In this document: positions 17,417 to 26,443 of the stretch, in pieces
How the letters are laid out: the number at the start of each line of letters is the position of its first letter
Position numbering within the stretch: the first letter of the stretch is position 1
Assembly (NCBI GenBank): GCA_947626775.1
Contig: CANQTL010000008.1
Span: forward strand, 34,206-98,205
Origin: an uncultured Lachnospiraceae bacterium
GTDB taxonomy: Bacteria > Bacillota > Clostridia > Lachnospirales > Lachnospiraceae
Length of the DNA: 64,000 bases
Direction of reading: 5' to 3'
The notes under the pieces: model-generated
Databases searched by the model: none
Told to the model about the DNA's origin: nothing
What the model saw: only the letters and a program-made list of their open reading frames with translations
Program-made: the position numbers and the translations under genes

Positions 17417-17776
17417 TTATTTGACCCGCTTGATGGAATTGCGCAGCATCAGCAGCTCATAGTAATCCAGGAGCGCCTGCATATTGCGGGTGTCCAGTTC
17501 CACGACCGTATTGATGAAATCGCTGACGGTGTAATCGTCGGAGAGCTTGTAGCTCAGCGTGTTGAGGCTGGTCTTGTAGTTCGTGCGCTGCAGCAGATAA
17601 TCGGTGGACACGTCGAAGTAGTCCGCCAGCATGATCAGCGTGTGAAGATCGGGCATGTGGACGCCCTTCTCGTAGTTGGAGATGGTCGATACGGTCATGT
17701 TCAGGTGCTCTGCGACGTCTTTCTGCAGAACGCCTTTTTCTTTGCGCAGCTCTGTCAGCAATTTCCCAAATTCCAT
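17417..17776 (-). CDS. XRE/Cro-type helix-turn-helix regulator
   Basis: A 119-residue protein. Residues 1-65 are a typical HTH_3 domain (LLTELRKEKGVLQKDVAEHLNMTVSTISNYEKGVHMPDLHTLIMLADYFDVSTDYLLQR). The C-terminal 50 residues are helical and unassigned. GGCGGGG precedes ATG 17776. It diverges from the GH9 gene across a 263-bp AT-rich gap holding no other gene; a TTTCAT-17-TAAAAT pair on the minus strand is a weak promoter candidate. The target is unknown. Confidence 0.9.
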   Translation of the reverse strand: MEFGKLLTELRKEKGVLQKDVAEHLNMTVSTISNYEKGVHMPDLHTLIMLADYFDVSTDYLLQRTNYKTSLNTLSYKLSDDYTVSDFINTVVELDTRNMQALLDYYELLMLRNSIKRVK

Positions 17777-18039
17777 AGTATTCCCCGCCCAATGTCAAAT
17801 TTTACTAAATTTTAGGCCGATTTTATGAAAAATGAAATAAAAGTATACAATATACATAAAAACAGGGAAAATCTGGCAGTTAATTTCACGCGACATCAAC
17901 TGAAAACAATGCGGCGTGAAATTGGCGGCGGCACACTTGAAAACAAGCGGGTCATAGAGTAGTATGGGATTAGGCCGTATCGGAGGACGGCATCGTGAAA
18001 GAGAGAAGGAAGCGGCGGAGGCTTCGGAACGGAGGAGAG

Positions 18040-19653
18040 ATGGCGATTTATTGTGATCAGGTGGGATATCTGCCGGCGGGCAGAAAGACGGCGGTGATGA
18101 CGGCGGGGGAGCGTTTTGCAGTCGTGAGGGAACAGGGAGAACAGAGCGAGACGGTGTACGAGGGTACGGCGCAGGATCGGGGCCTGGATGCGGCGTCCGG
18201 CGATCATGTCCGGCTGGCCGATTTCAGCGGCGTCACGGAGCCGGGCGTCTATCGCGTGCAGAATGACGCGGGGGAGACGTCTCATCGGTTCCGGATCGGG
18301 GAGGACGTCTACCGCGCGCTCCAGCGGGATCTGATCAGGGCGCTGTACTATCAGCGCTGCGGCTGCGGTCTGGAAGAGAAGTATGCGGGGGCGTATGCGC
18401 ATGCGCGCTGCCATACGGAGGATGCGGCGCTGTGGGAAGACCGCAGCGTCCTGAGAGAGGTGCGGGGCGGCTGGCATGACGCGGGCGACTACGGGCGGTA
18501 TGTCTCCCCGGCGGCGGTGGCGGTCGGCCATCTGCTCTATGCGTTCCGCCTGTTTCCGGAGAGCTTCCGGGAAGAGCTGAACATACCGGAGTCGGGCAAC
18601 GGCGTGCCGGATGTGCTGAACGAGTGCCGCTACGAATTGGAATGGCTCCTCAAGATGCAGGCTGCGGACGGCGGCGCCTATCACAAGCTGACGGCGGAGC
18701 GGCATGCGGACTTCATCATGCCGGAGGAAGATCACGACCGCTTCTATCTGTTCCCCGTCTCCTCCATGGCGACGGCGGACTACGCGGCGGTTATGGCGCT
18801 GGCCTCCCGGGTGTACCGCGCGTACGACGACGCCTTTGCGGACAGGATGCTTGCCGCCGCCGTGTGCGCCTGGGAATGGCTGGAAAGGAATCCGCAGTAC
18901 GTCGGCTTCCACAATCCGGAGAGCTGCAATACAGGCGAATATGACGACGACTGTGATCTGGACGAGCGTCTATGGGCCGCGGCGGAGATGCTTGTCGCCA
19001 CGGGCGGGGCGGAGTACCAGGAGCGGCTGACGGGACTTCTCGACGCGGGGGCGGCGGGGACGGATTTCGGCTGGACGGACGTGTCGGGGTTCGCCGCGCT
19101 GGCGGTTCTGACGGACGAGGCGCATCGGGCGTCCGCGGACAGCGCGGAGCTTCTGCGCCGGACGCTTCTTGCGGAGGCGGACCGGCTGGTGAGCGTGGCC
19201 GGGGCTTCCGGCTACGGCGTGGCGATGGAACCCGAAGACTATGTCTGGGGCAGCAATATGGTGGTGCTGAATCGCGGTATGCTGCTGGTGCTGGCCGCGG
19301 TTCTGACGGATCGAAACGAGGATTATGAGAGGACGGCGCTGGCGCAGCTGCACTATCTTCTGGGGACGAATGCGACGGATTACAGCTATGTGACCGGATA
19401 CGGGGAGCACGCTTTCATGCACCCGCACAACCGGCCTACGGAGTGCGACGGCGTCGAGGCGCCCATGCCGGGCTGGGTCAGCGGAGGCCCGTTCAAGACG
19501 CCCGCGGACGCGGTGGGAATCGAGCGCATCAAGGCGGGAACGCCGCCCATGAAGTGTTATGTGGATCATGCGATGTGCTATTCCCTGAACGAGATCACGA
19601 TTTACTGGAATTCCCCCGCGGTATTCCTGACCGCGTATTTTAACCGGGCATAG
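18040..19653 (+). CDS. Glycoside hydrolase family 9 enzyme, apparently cytoplasmic
   Basis: A 537-residue protein. Residues 1-85 fit the Ig-like CelD N-terminal domain (IYCDQVGYLPAGRKTAV ... GVYRVQNDAGETSHRFRIG). The catalytic (alpha/alpha)6 barrel follows, with REVRGGWHDAGDYGRYVSP (catalytic Asp pair near residues 147-150), HPHNRPTECDG near residue 461, and the acid Glu in SLNEITIYWNSP near residue 516. No signal peptide is visible, so it probably acts inside the cell on imported beta-glucan oligosaccharides. ATG 18040 follows GGAGGAG closely. GTG 17995, 15 codons upstream, also has GGAGG and would add a basic, non-membrane extension. Confidence 0.88.
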   Translation: MAIYCDQVGYLPAGRKTAVMTAGERFAVVREQGEQSETVYEGTAQDRGLDAASGDHVRLADFSGVTEPGVYRVQNDAGETSHRFRIGEDVYRALQRDLIRALYYQRCGCGLEEKYAGAYAHARCHTEDAALWEDRSVLREVRGGWHDAGDYGRYVSPAAVAVGHLLYAFRLFPESFREELNIPESGNGVPDVLNECRYELEWLLKMQAADGGAYHKLTAERHADFIMPEEDHDRFYLFPVSSMATADYAAVMALASRVYRAYDDAFADRMLAAAVCAWEWLERNPQYVGFHNPESCNTGEYDDDCDLDERLWAAAEMLVATGGAEYQERLTGLLDAGAAGTDFGWTDVSGFAALAVLTDEAHRASADSAELLRRTLLAEADRLVSVAGASGYGVAMEPEDYVWGSNMVVLNRGMLLVLAAVLTDRNEDYERTALAQLHYLLGTNATDYSYVTGYGEHAFMHPHNRPTECDGVEAPMPGWVSGGPFKTPADAVGIERIKAGTPPMKCYVDHAMCYSLNEITIYWNSPAVFLTAYFNRA

Positions 19654-19691
19654 AGAGAACGGCAGACTTTGAGAAAAGCGAGGCGTACAGG

Positions 19692-20564
19692 ATGAAGAAA
19701 CTGGGAAGAAACGATCCCTGCTGGTGCGGCAGCGGCAGAAAATATAAGGCGTGTCACATGGCGTTCGACGAGAGGATTGAGGGCTACGCGCTGCAGGGGC
19801 ATATCGTTCCCGATCACGATATGCTCAAGACGCCGGAGCAGATCGAGGGCATCAGGCAGAGCAGCCGGCTGAATATCGCCATACTGGACGAGATAGAGCG
19901 GCAGATTCATATCGGTATGAGCACGGAGGAGATCGACAGGATCGTCAGGGAGATGACGGCGGATATGGGCGGCGTCGCGGCGCCGCTCGGATACGAAGGC
20001 TACCCGAAAAGCGTGTGCACATCCGTCAACGATGTGGTGTGCCATGGCATTCCGAGCAGCGGGCAGCTGCTTAGGGACGGCGATATCGTCAACGTGGACG
20101 TGTCCACGATCTATCGGGGTTATTACTCGGATTCTTCCCGCATGTTTCTGCTGGGCGACGTGCCGCCGGAGACGAGGCGGCTCGTGCAGACGGCGAGAGA
20201 GTGCGTCGACGTCGGCCTGGAACAGGTGAAGCCGTGGAACTTCCTGGGCGACATGGCGCAGGCGATCAACGACCACGCGCGGGCGAACGGATATTCCGTC
20301 GTGCGCGAGATCGGCGGACACGGCGTCGGACTGGAGTTTCACGAGGAACCCTTCGTCAGCTATGTGACGAAAGCCGGCACGGAGATGCTGATGGTGCCGG
20401 GAATGGTGTTTACGATCGAGCCGATGGTGAACATGGGAAAGGCGGATATCGTGATCGACGACGAGGACGGCTGGACGGTCACGACCGAGGACGGCAGTCC
20501 GTCGGCACAGTGGGAAGTTACGGTGGCCGTGACGGAGGACGGATACGAGATTCTGACTTACTGA
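19692..20564 (+). CDS. map: Type I methionine aminopeptidase with N-terminal SEC-C zinc motif
   Basis: A 290-residue enzyme removing N-terminal methionine from nascent proteins. Residues 6-22 are a SEC-C motif (RNDPCWCGSGRKYKACH). The pita-bread catalytic domain follows, with SVNDVVCHGIPS, the metal-binding Asp pair in DIVNVDVSTIYRGYYSDSSR, GGHGVG and TIEPMV. SEC-C extended forms are known as a MetAP variant in Firmicutes. It sits 38 bp after the GH9 gene and MetRS lies 1.2 kb downstream. Confidence 0.95.
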   Translation: MKKLGRNDPCWCGSGRKYKACHMAFDERIEGYALQGHIVPDHDMLKTPEQIEGIRQSSRLNIAILDEIERQIHIGMSTEEIDRIVREMTADMGGVAAPLGYEGYPKSVCTSVNDVVCHGIPSSGQLLRDGDIVNVDVSTIYRGYYSDSSRMFLLGDVPPETRRLVQTARECVDVGLEQVKPWNFLGDMAQAINDHARANGYSVVREIGGHGVGLEFHEEPFVSYVTKAGTEMLMVPGMVFTIEPMVNMGKADIVIDDEDGWTVTTEDGSPSAQWEVTVAVTEDGYEILTY

Positions 20565-20603
20565 CGCGGACGCGCTTGGGAGGCATGGCATTTGTGAGGG
20601 CTG

Positions 20604-20646
20604 AGGGCAGAATACATCGCGGTTTGCGGTGTATCCGGCCCTTTTT
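20604..20646 (+). terminator. Terminator after map
   Basis: AGGGC (20604-20608) with ATACA..CGC pairs with GCG..TGTAT and GCCCT (20638-20642), then TTTTT. Downstream, 20647-20899 contains a TATACT (20737-20742) with a poor -35 and a roughly 150-nt leader with short GC hairpins (for example CCCCT..AGGGG), but no gene that I can support. Confidence 0.7.
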
Positions 20647-20899
20647 GTGCGGAAAGATTTGTGCACTATTCCGATATTGCAGACCGGAGAAAAGTCTGGT
20701 ATGTTATCGGTACAATCTTAGGACATCTGATTAAGGTATACTTTATTCCGTGCGCTGCCGCGCACGATCCACGGCGTTTCGCCGACGATTTCCGAGAGTT
20801 GGGAACATGAGGATGCAGAACCGTAAGGCCGCGGTCTGCGGAAGACACGGCCCCTGTTCGCGAAGGGGAGCCGCGCAGAAAGGAGAAAAGAGGAGGAGT

Positions 20900-21637
20900 A
20901 TGAGAGATTTTATAACAAGAATGGCGGATCGGCTGAGTGAGAGATGGAACGATCCGGAGCACAGGGAAGACCGGCTGGCGGTGACGCTCATCGGCGTGGC
21001 GGCGGCGGTGGTGATCATCGCGCTGCTGCTCGTGCTGTGGGGATATCTGGAGCACGGAGGCGGGGCGGAGGATACCGTGTCCGCGAATATGCTGCAGACG
21101 GCCACCTATGAGGAAAAACTGCGGGAGTACATGTCGGGGAACGAAAAGCAGGCGGCCCTGTGGCGGGAGTATGCCGTCAGGGTGGACAGTCTGAGCGACG
21201 AGGTGGAGAAGCTGCTCGAGGCGATGGAGCAGACGAAACAGGGGCTGGCGGAGACGATCGAACAGTACCGGGACGGGGACACGATGATCCGGAAAGAGCT
21301 GACGCTCGTGCACACGCAGATCGATTCCATCGTGCAGGAACTCAAGGAGACGCAGACGCAGCTCTATGATCTGACGGATATTGTGCAGATCATGAGCGAG
21401 GAGACGCTGCCGATCATTCAGGAACAGCTCGCGCAGTTTGAGAGCGACATGGAGAAGGCGCAGGCCGATATCGCCGACCTGTATCTGAGAATCGACGCGC
21501 TGGAACAGGAAGACGTCAGGCTGTGGGAGAGCATCGGGGATGTGAAGACCGTTATTGAGAGTATGAGTATGCAGACGCTGCGCTATCGCTATGACGGGGA
21601 GAAAAACACGCTCTATCTGGATCCGTATCAGGGCTGA
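20900..21637 (+). CDS. Single-pass membrane protein with long coiled coil, function unknown
   Basis: A 245-residue protein. A short basic/acidic cytoplasmic head is followed by one transmembrane helix (residues about 28-52, VTLIGVAAAVVIIALLLVLWGY), then 170 residues rich in E, Q, L and K with heptad spacing (EKLLEAMEQTKQGLAETIEQY; QLAQFESDMEKAQADIADLYLRIDALEQE). It most likely projects a coiled-coil rod from the membrane. GAGGAGG precedes ATG 20900; the upstream in-frame extension is arginine-rich leader and not credible. I recognise no family. Confidence 0.75.
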   Translation: MRDFITRMADRLSERWNDPEHREDRLAVTLIGVAAAVVIIALLLVLWGYLEHGGGAEDTVSANMLQTATYEEKLREYMSGNEKQAALWREYAVRVDSLSDEVEKLLEAMEQTKQGLAETIEQYRDGDTMIRKELTLVHTQIDSIVQELKETQTQLYDLTDIVQIMSEETLPIIQEQLAQFESDMEKAQADIADLYLRIDALEQEDVRLWESIGDVKTVIESMSMQTLRYRYDGEKNTLYLDPYQG

Positions 21638-21652
21638 GAGAGCGTCCGGCAA

Positions 21653-21681
21653 TTGACAATCGGCGCTATTTATTGTAGTCT
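21653..21681 (+). promoter_or_regulatory. Promoter of metG
   Basis: TTGACA (21653-21658), 17 bp, TAGTCT (21676-21681), about 80 bp before the start codon. The leader is too short for a T-box riboswitch. Confidence 0.65.
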
Positions 21682-21761
21682 TACGGTATATGCCGACGCC
21701 CGCGCCTGCCGTACCGCGACCCGGACGGAACGCGGACGGCCCGGGAAAGGAGACAGTCACA

Positions 21762-23783
21762 ATGAGCAAAGGAAAGTATTATATCACAACAGCGATCGCA
21801 TATACCTCCGGCACGCCGCATGTCGGCAACAGCTACGAGATCGTTCTGGCGGACAGCATCGCCCGCTTCAAGAGAAAGGACGGCTATGACGTATATTTTC
21901 AGACGGGAACGGACGAGCACGGCCAGAAGATAGAATTGAAGGCGCAGGAGCAGGGCGTCACGCCCAAACAGTTCGTGGACGGCGTGGCGGGCGAAATCCG
22001 CAGGATCTGCGACGCGCTGAACACCTCTTACGATCATTTTATCAGGACGACGGACGATTACCACGAGAGACAGGTGCAGAAAATCTTTAAGAAGCTGTAC
22101 GACCAGGGCGACATCTACAAGGGATATTATGAGGGCATGTACTGTACGCCCTGCGAGTCTTTCTGGACGGAGTCTCAGCTTGTGGACGGCAAGTGTCCCG
22201 ACTGCGGCAGAGAGGTGAAGCCCGCGCGGGAGGAGGCCTATTTCTTTCGGATGAGCAAATATGCGGACCGGCTGATCGAGCACATCAACACGCACCCGGA
22301 ATTTATTCAGCCCGTGTCCCGCAAGAATGAGATGATGAACAATTTCCTGCTGCCGGGCCTGCAGGATCTGTGTGTGTCCAGAACGTCCTACACATGGGGC
22401 ATTCCGGTCACGTTCGACGAGAAGCACGTGATCTATGTGTGGATGGACGCGCTGTCGAACTATATCACGGGAATCGGTTATGACGCCGACGGCGCGGACA
22501 GCGAACAGTATCGCAGATTCTGGCCCGCGGATCTGCATCTGATCGGCAAGGATATCATCCGCTTCCACACGATCTACTGGCCGATCTTCCTGATGGCGCT
22601 GGGCGAGCCGCTGCCGAAACAGGTATTCGGACACCCGTGGCTCTTAATGAACAATGACAAGATGAGCAAATCCAAGGGCAACGTGATCTATGCCGACGAT
22701 CTGATCGATGTGTTCGGCGTGGACGCGGTGCGCTACTATGTACTTCATGAGATGCCTTACGACAATGACGGCAACCTCACATGGGAACTGGTCGCTGAGC
22801 GGACCAATTCCGATCTGGCCAACACGCTGGGGAATCTGGTCAACAGAACCGTCTCCATGAGCAACAAGTACTTCGGCGGACAGGTGGAAAACAGGCGCGT
22901 CGGCGTGGACGCGGGCGAGGAGGACGTGGACGCGGATCTGTTTCGGACAGCGGCGGACACCTATGGGAGAGTGTCGAAGAAGATGGACGAACTGCGCGTG
23001 GCGGACGCTATCACGGAGATCTTCGCGCTGTTCAAGCGCTGCAACAAATATATCGACGAGACGATGCCCTGGGCGCTGGCGAAGGACGAGTCCAAAAAGG
23101 ATCGTCTGGCGACAGTGCTGTACAATCTGCTGAACGGCATCCTGATAGGCGCTTCTCTGCTGGAGCCCTATATGCCGGAGACGGCGGAGAAGATCATGGC
23201 GCAGATCAACGCCCGGCCTGTGGATTTCGCCGTGCTGGAAGAGTGCGCGGCAAGCGGGGACGCCGCGAGGGCAGCGGCGCTGTATCCGGATTCCAACAAG
23301 GTGACGGAGACGCCGGAGATCCTTTTTGCCCGTCAGGACTTAAAGGAGCTTATCGAGAGAGTGGACGCCATGTATGAGGCGCGCGGAGACGCTGCGGGCG
23401 CGGCGGATCAGGCCGGAGCGGAGCCGCCGGAGGACGTGATCGACGTCGAGCCGAAGGCGGAGATCTCCTACGATGTGTTCGATCAGTGCCAGTTCCGGGT
23501 GGGCGAGATCATCGACTGCAGGGAAGTGCCGAAGTCGAAGAAGCTGTTGTGCTCCCAGGTGCGTATCGGCTCCGAGGTCAGACAGATCCTGTCCGGCATC
23601 AAGCAGCATTACAGCCCGGAGGAGATGGTTGGCAAGAAGGTGATGGTGCTGGTCAATCTGAAGCCGCGTGAGATCGCTGGTATGATGTCCGAGGGGATGC
23701 TCCTGTGCGCTGAGGATGCGGAAGGCAGACTGGCGTTAGTCACGCCGGAGAGAGAGATGCCGTCCGGCGCGGAGATCTGCTGA
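21762..23783 (+). CDS. metG: Methionyl-tRNA synthetase
   Basis: A 673-residue class I synthetase charging tRNA-Met. The HIGH-type site is TPHVGNSYE near the N-terminus and the KMSKS loop is NNDKMSKSKGN near residue 299. A zinc knuckle is present (CTPCESFW ... CPDCGRE). A C-terminal tRNA-binding OB-fold (Trbp111/EMAP-like, about residues 570-673: FDQCQFRVGEIIDC ... MMSEGMLLCAED) is fused, as usual in Firmicutes. AAAGGAG precedes ATG 21762; the frame is open further upstream but without a ribosome site. Confidence 0.97.
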   Translation: MSKGKYYITTAIAYTSGTPHVGNSYEIVLADSIARFKRKDGYDVYFQTGTDEHGQKIELKAQEQGVTPKQFVDGVAGEIRRICDALNTSYDHFIRTTDDYHERQVQKIFKKLYDQGDIYKGYYEGMYCTPCESFWTESQLVDGKCPDCGREVKPAREEAYFFRMSKYADRLIEHINTHPEFIQPVSRKNEMMNNFLLPGLQDLCVSRTSYTWGIPVTFDEKHVIYVWMDALSNYITGIGYDADGADSEQYRRFWPADLHLIGKDIIRFHTIYWPIFLMALGEPLPKQVFGHPWLLMNNDKMSKSKGNVIYADDLIDVFGVDAVRYYVLHEMPYDNDGNLTWELVAERTNSDLANTLGNLVNRTVSMSNKYFGGQVENRRVGVDAGEEDVDADLFRTAADTYGRVSKKMDELRVADAITEIFALFKRCNKYIDETMPWALAKDESKKDRLATVLYNLLNGILIGASLLEPYMPETAEKIMAQINARPVDFAVLEECAASGDAARAAALYPDSNKVTETPEILFARQDLKELIERVDAMYEARGDAAGAADQAGAEPPEDVIDVEPKAEISYDVFDQCQFRVGEIIDCREVPKSKKLLCSQVRIGSEVRQILSGIKQHYSPEEMVGKKVMVLVNLKPREIAGMMSEGMLLCAEDAEGRLALVTPEREMPSGAEIC

Positions 23784-23878
23784 GGGCGGGCTGCCGCGGG
23801 CGGATATCACGGCGTTTGGAAGCGGGCTCAGCCTGCGCGGGTGCCGGAAGATATCGTGTAAAGGGAAGGGATGGGACG

Positions 23879-24811
23879 ATGAGCAGGAAAGAGGAGTTTT
23901 ATTTTGACTCCAGGGATGGAGAGCACAGGCTGCACGCCGTCAAATGGATTCCGGAAGCGCAGAAGCCGGTGTGCGTGGTACAGATCATACACGGCATGAC
24001 GGAATATGTGGACCGCTACGACGAGTTTGCGGACTATCTGGCAAAGCGGGATATTCTGGTGGTGGGCGACGATCATCTCGGGCACGGGAAATCCGTGAGA
24101 GAGGGCGAGACTTACGGCTATTTCTGCAGAGAAGATGCGGCCACGGTTCTCGTGCGGGATGAACACCGCCTGAAGAAGATGACGCAGGAGCAGTATGCGG
24201 GCGTGCCCTATATTATTCTGGGTCACAGCATGGGATCCTTCATCCTGCGCAACTATCTGACGCGGTACGGGTCGGGCATAGACGGCGCGGTCATTATGGG
24301 GACAGGCATGCTGTCGAAACCGATGCTGTATGCCGGAACGGCGCTGGCGATGATACAGGGAGCCGTCTTCGGGGATACGCATCCCTGCCGCTTGATCGAG
24401 AAGGCTTCTTTCGGCTCATACGACAAGCCGATCCGGGCGAAAGGAGAACCCGGCAACTGGCTTTCCAGGAATGAGGAATGCATCAGGAAGTACGCGGACG
24501 ATCCGCTGTGTACGTTCACCTTTACCGCGAACGGCTACAAGGCGCTGTTCCGGCTGATCTACAACCTGTACGACACGGAGCGTCTGAAGAAGATGCCAAA
24601 GAAGCTGCCGGTGCTCTTCGTGTCCGGGGAGGAGGATCCGGTAGGCAATTACGGCAGAGACGTCAGGAAAGTGTTCCGGTCGTTTCAGGATATCGGTATG
24701 GAGCGCGTACAGATGAAGCTGTATCCCAAGGACAGGCACGAGATACTCAATGAGCTGGACCGGGAGGAAGTGTACGGCGATATTTACCGCTGGATCCTTG
24801 GGAGGATTTGA
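23879..24811 (+). CDS. Alpha/beta hydrolase, monoacylglycerol lipase-like (serine aminopeptidase S33 fold)
   Basis: A 310-residue cytoplasmic enzyme. The nucleophile elbow is GHSMGS; the oxyanion region is VQIIHGMTEYVDRYDEFADYL, typical of lysophospholipase/monoglyceride lipases. The acid and base are probably Asp in VSGEEDPVGNYG and His in YPKDRHEILNE. An esterase or lipase role is expected; the substrate is unknown. GGGAAGGGA lies before ATG 23879. It ends 10 bp before a small exported protein and may be cotranscribed with it. Confidence 0.88.
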   Translation: MSRKEEFYFDSRDGEHRLHAVKWIPEAQKPVCVVQIIHGMTEYVDRYDEFADYLAKRDILVVGDDHLGHGKSVREGETYGYFCREDAATVLVRDEHRLKKMTQEQYAGVPYIILGHSMGSFILRNYLTRYGSGIDGAVIMGTGMLSKPMLYAGTALAMIQGAVFGDTHPCRLIEKASFGSYDKPIRAKGEPGNWLSRNEECIRKYADDPLCTFTFTANGYKALFRLIYNLYDTERLKKMPKKLPVLFVSGEEDPVGNYGRDVRKVFRSFQDIGMERVQMKLYPKDRHEILNELDREEVYGDIYRWILGRI

Positions 24812-24821
24812 GGAGTAGGCA

Positions 24822-25277
24822 ATGAAGAAACTCAGAAGGCTGGGGCTGCTGCTTTTGCTGTGTATATGCGGCGCGGCGCTGATGAAGACTCTGCCCGCGG
24901 ATCGGGGAGACGGCGGCGCGGGGACGGACCGGGGAGAGGAGACGATCGTCGGCTGGGTGATAGAAGGCGTTTCCGACGGCACGATCGATCTGTCGGATGA
25001 GGACAGCATCAGGCGGGCGGTCGCCGAGGGCGAGGAACGGTTCGGCATTTCCCTGACGGAGGAGAATGAGGACAGGATCGTCGGGTTTGCGCAGACGCTC
25101 GATACGGTCGAGGCGGGCGCGGACGATTTTATCGGGCAGGCGGAGCAGATGTATGAGAAGTACTGCGCCGAATTTGTGGAACAGGCCAACGACAAGATCA
25201 ACGGAGCTTTCCGGGATGCTGCCGAAGGCGCCGCGCACGGATTTGTGGATAGTTTTTTCCCGACGGAGGACGAATGA
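24822..25277 (+). CDS. Small exported or membrane-anchored acidic protein, unknown
   Basis: A 151-residue protein. Basic start MKKLRRLG, then a hydrophobic stretch (LLLLLCICGAALM) containing a Cys but not an ideal lipobox. The rest is acidic and helical (EENEDRIVGFAQTLDTVEAG; YEKYCAEFVEQANDKINGAF). GAGGAG precedes the ATG. No family recognised. It follows the hydrolase gene closely and is probably its operon partner. Confidence 0.7.
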   Translation: MKKLRRLGLLLLLCICGAALMKTLPADRGDGGAGTDRGEETIVGWVIEGVSDGTIDLSDEDSIRRAVAEGEERFGISLTEENEDRIVGFAQTLDTVEAGADDFIGQAEQMYEKYCAEFVEQANDKINGAFRDAAEGAAHGFVDSFFPTEDE

Positions 25278-25347
25278 TTCGGCCTTCTCTGACCATACTA
25301 TGGTGTAGCTGCACTGCATGACAGTATGGAAGGAGGAGGTTGTTTTT

Positions 25348-26340
25348 ATGAGGATCGCTTTTTTCAGCACGAAGCCCTACGACAGGATCTGGTTTGAGCC
25401 GATGGCGAAAGAGTACGGGTTTGAGCTGCGTTTCTATGAGATGCCGTTTCAGGAGGACACCGTCGCGCTGGCGAGGGGATATGACGCGGTCTGTATCTTC
25501 GTCAACGACTATGTGACGGCGCAGATGATACAGCAGCTCTATGAGATGAAGGTCAAGGCGCTTCTTCTCAGGAGCGCGGGGTTTAACCATGTGGACGTGA
25601 AGGCGGCGGAGGACAAAATCATGATCCTGCGCGTGCCCAGTTACTCGCCGGAAGCGGTGGCGGAGTTTGCCATGGGCATGGTTCTGACGGTGAACCGGCA
25701 CACCCACAAGGCGTACAACCGGACGCGGGATTTCAACATGAGCCTGAACGGGCTGATCGGAGTGGATCTGTACCGGAAGACGGCGGGGATTGTCGGCACG
25801 GGAAGGATCGGTCAGGCGATGATACGCATCTGCAACGGCTTCGGCATGCGCGTGCTGGCCTGTGATCCCTATCCGAACGAAAAGCTGGAGGCGGAGTACG
25901 TGCCGCTCGGGGAGCTGCTTGCGGAGGCCGATCTGATCTCGCTGCACTGTCCTCTGACGTCGGAGACACGCCACATGATTGACCGGAGGGCCATAGAGAA
26001 CATGAAGGAGGGCGTGTATCTGGTCAACACGTCGAGGGGCGGGCTGATCGACACGGACGCGCTCATAGACGGTCTTGTGGCGGGAAGATTCGGCGGCGTG
26101 GGACTGGATGTGTACGAGGAGGAAGAGGGAATTTTCTACGAGGACAGATCGGGAGAGATCATGCGCGACGAGAACCTGGCGCGGCTGATGACTTTTCCGA
26201 ATGTGCTCATCACCTCCCATATGGGATTCTTCACGAGGGAGGCGATGCAGGCGATCGCGGAAGTGACGCTGGAGAACGCCTACGCGGTGGAAAACGGGCT
26301 TCCTCTTGTCAACAGGGTCGGCGCGGAAGCGGTCAGGTAG
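25348..26340 (+). CDS. D-isomer 2-hydroxyacid dehydrogenase, D-lactate dehydrogenase-like
   Basis: A 330-residue NAD-dependent reductase. The Rossmann motif is GIVGTGRIGQAMIR near residue 150. Catalytic residues are in VNTSRGGLIDTDAL (Arg), LDVYEEEEGIF (Glu) and ITSHMGFFTREA (His near 290). The N-terminal substrate domain (MRIAFFSTKPYDRIWFEPM) is typical of D-lactate dehydrogenases that make D-lactate from pyruvate during fermentation. ATG 25348 sits 8 nt after AGGAGGAGG; an in-frame ATG ten codons earlier precedes that site. Confidence 0.9.
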   Translation: MRIAFFSTKPYDRIWFEPMAKEYGFELRFYEMPFQEDTVALARGYDAVCIFVNDYVTAQMIQQLYEMKVKALLLRSAGFNHVDVKAAEDKIMILRVPSYSPEAVAEFAMGMVLTVNRHTHKAYNRTRDFNMSLNGLIGVDLYRKTAGIVGTGRIGQAMIRICNGFGMRVLACDPYPNEKLEAEYVPLGELLAEADLISLHCPLTSETRHMIDRRAIENMKEGVYLVNTSRGGLIDTDALIDGLVAGRFGGVGLDVYEEEEGIFYEDRSGEIMRDENLARLMTFPNVLITSHMGFFTREAMQAIAEVTLENAYAVENGLPLVNRVGAEAVR

Positions 26341-26381
26341 CAAAAAGCGGGAATAAAATAACTGTTTATGGCAACCGATTC

Positions 26382-26410
26382 TTGAATGTTTGGCGCGGGC
26401 ATGGTAAACT
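26382..26410 (+). promoter_or_regulatory. Promoter of the signalling operon
   Basis: TTGAAT (26382-26387), 17 bp, TAAACT (26405-26410). The dyad GGTAAAC..GTTTACC (26403-26427) overlaps the -10 and start site and could be an operator or a leader hairpin. Confidence 0.6.
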
Positions 26411-26443
26411 GGAACATAAGGGTTTACCTAAGGGAGGAACACT

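Noticed and set aside
20750..20899. GTG-started N-terminal extension of the coiled-coil membrane protein
   Set aside because: The extension is arginine-rich, lies in a hairpin-rich leader, and a strong GAGGAGG stands just before ATG 20900.
21682..21761. Possible T-box riboswitch before metG
   Set aside because: The leader is only about 80 nt and contains no specifier hairpin or T-box sequence.
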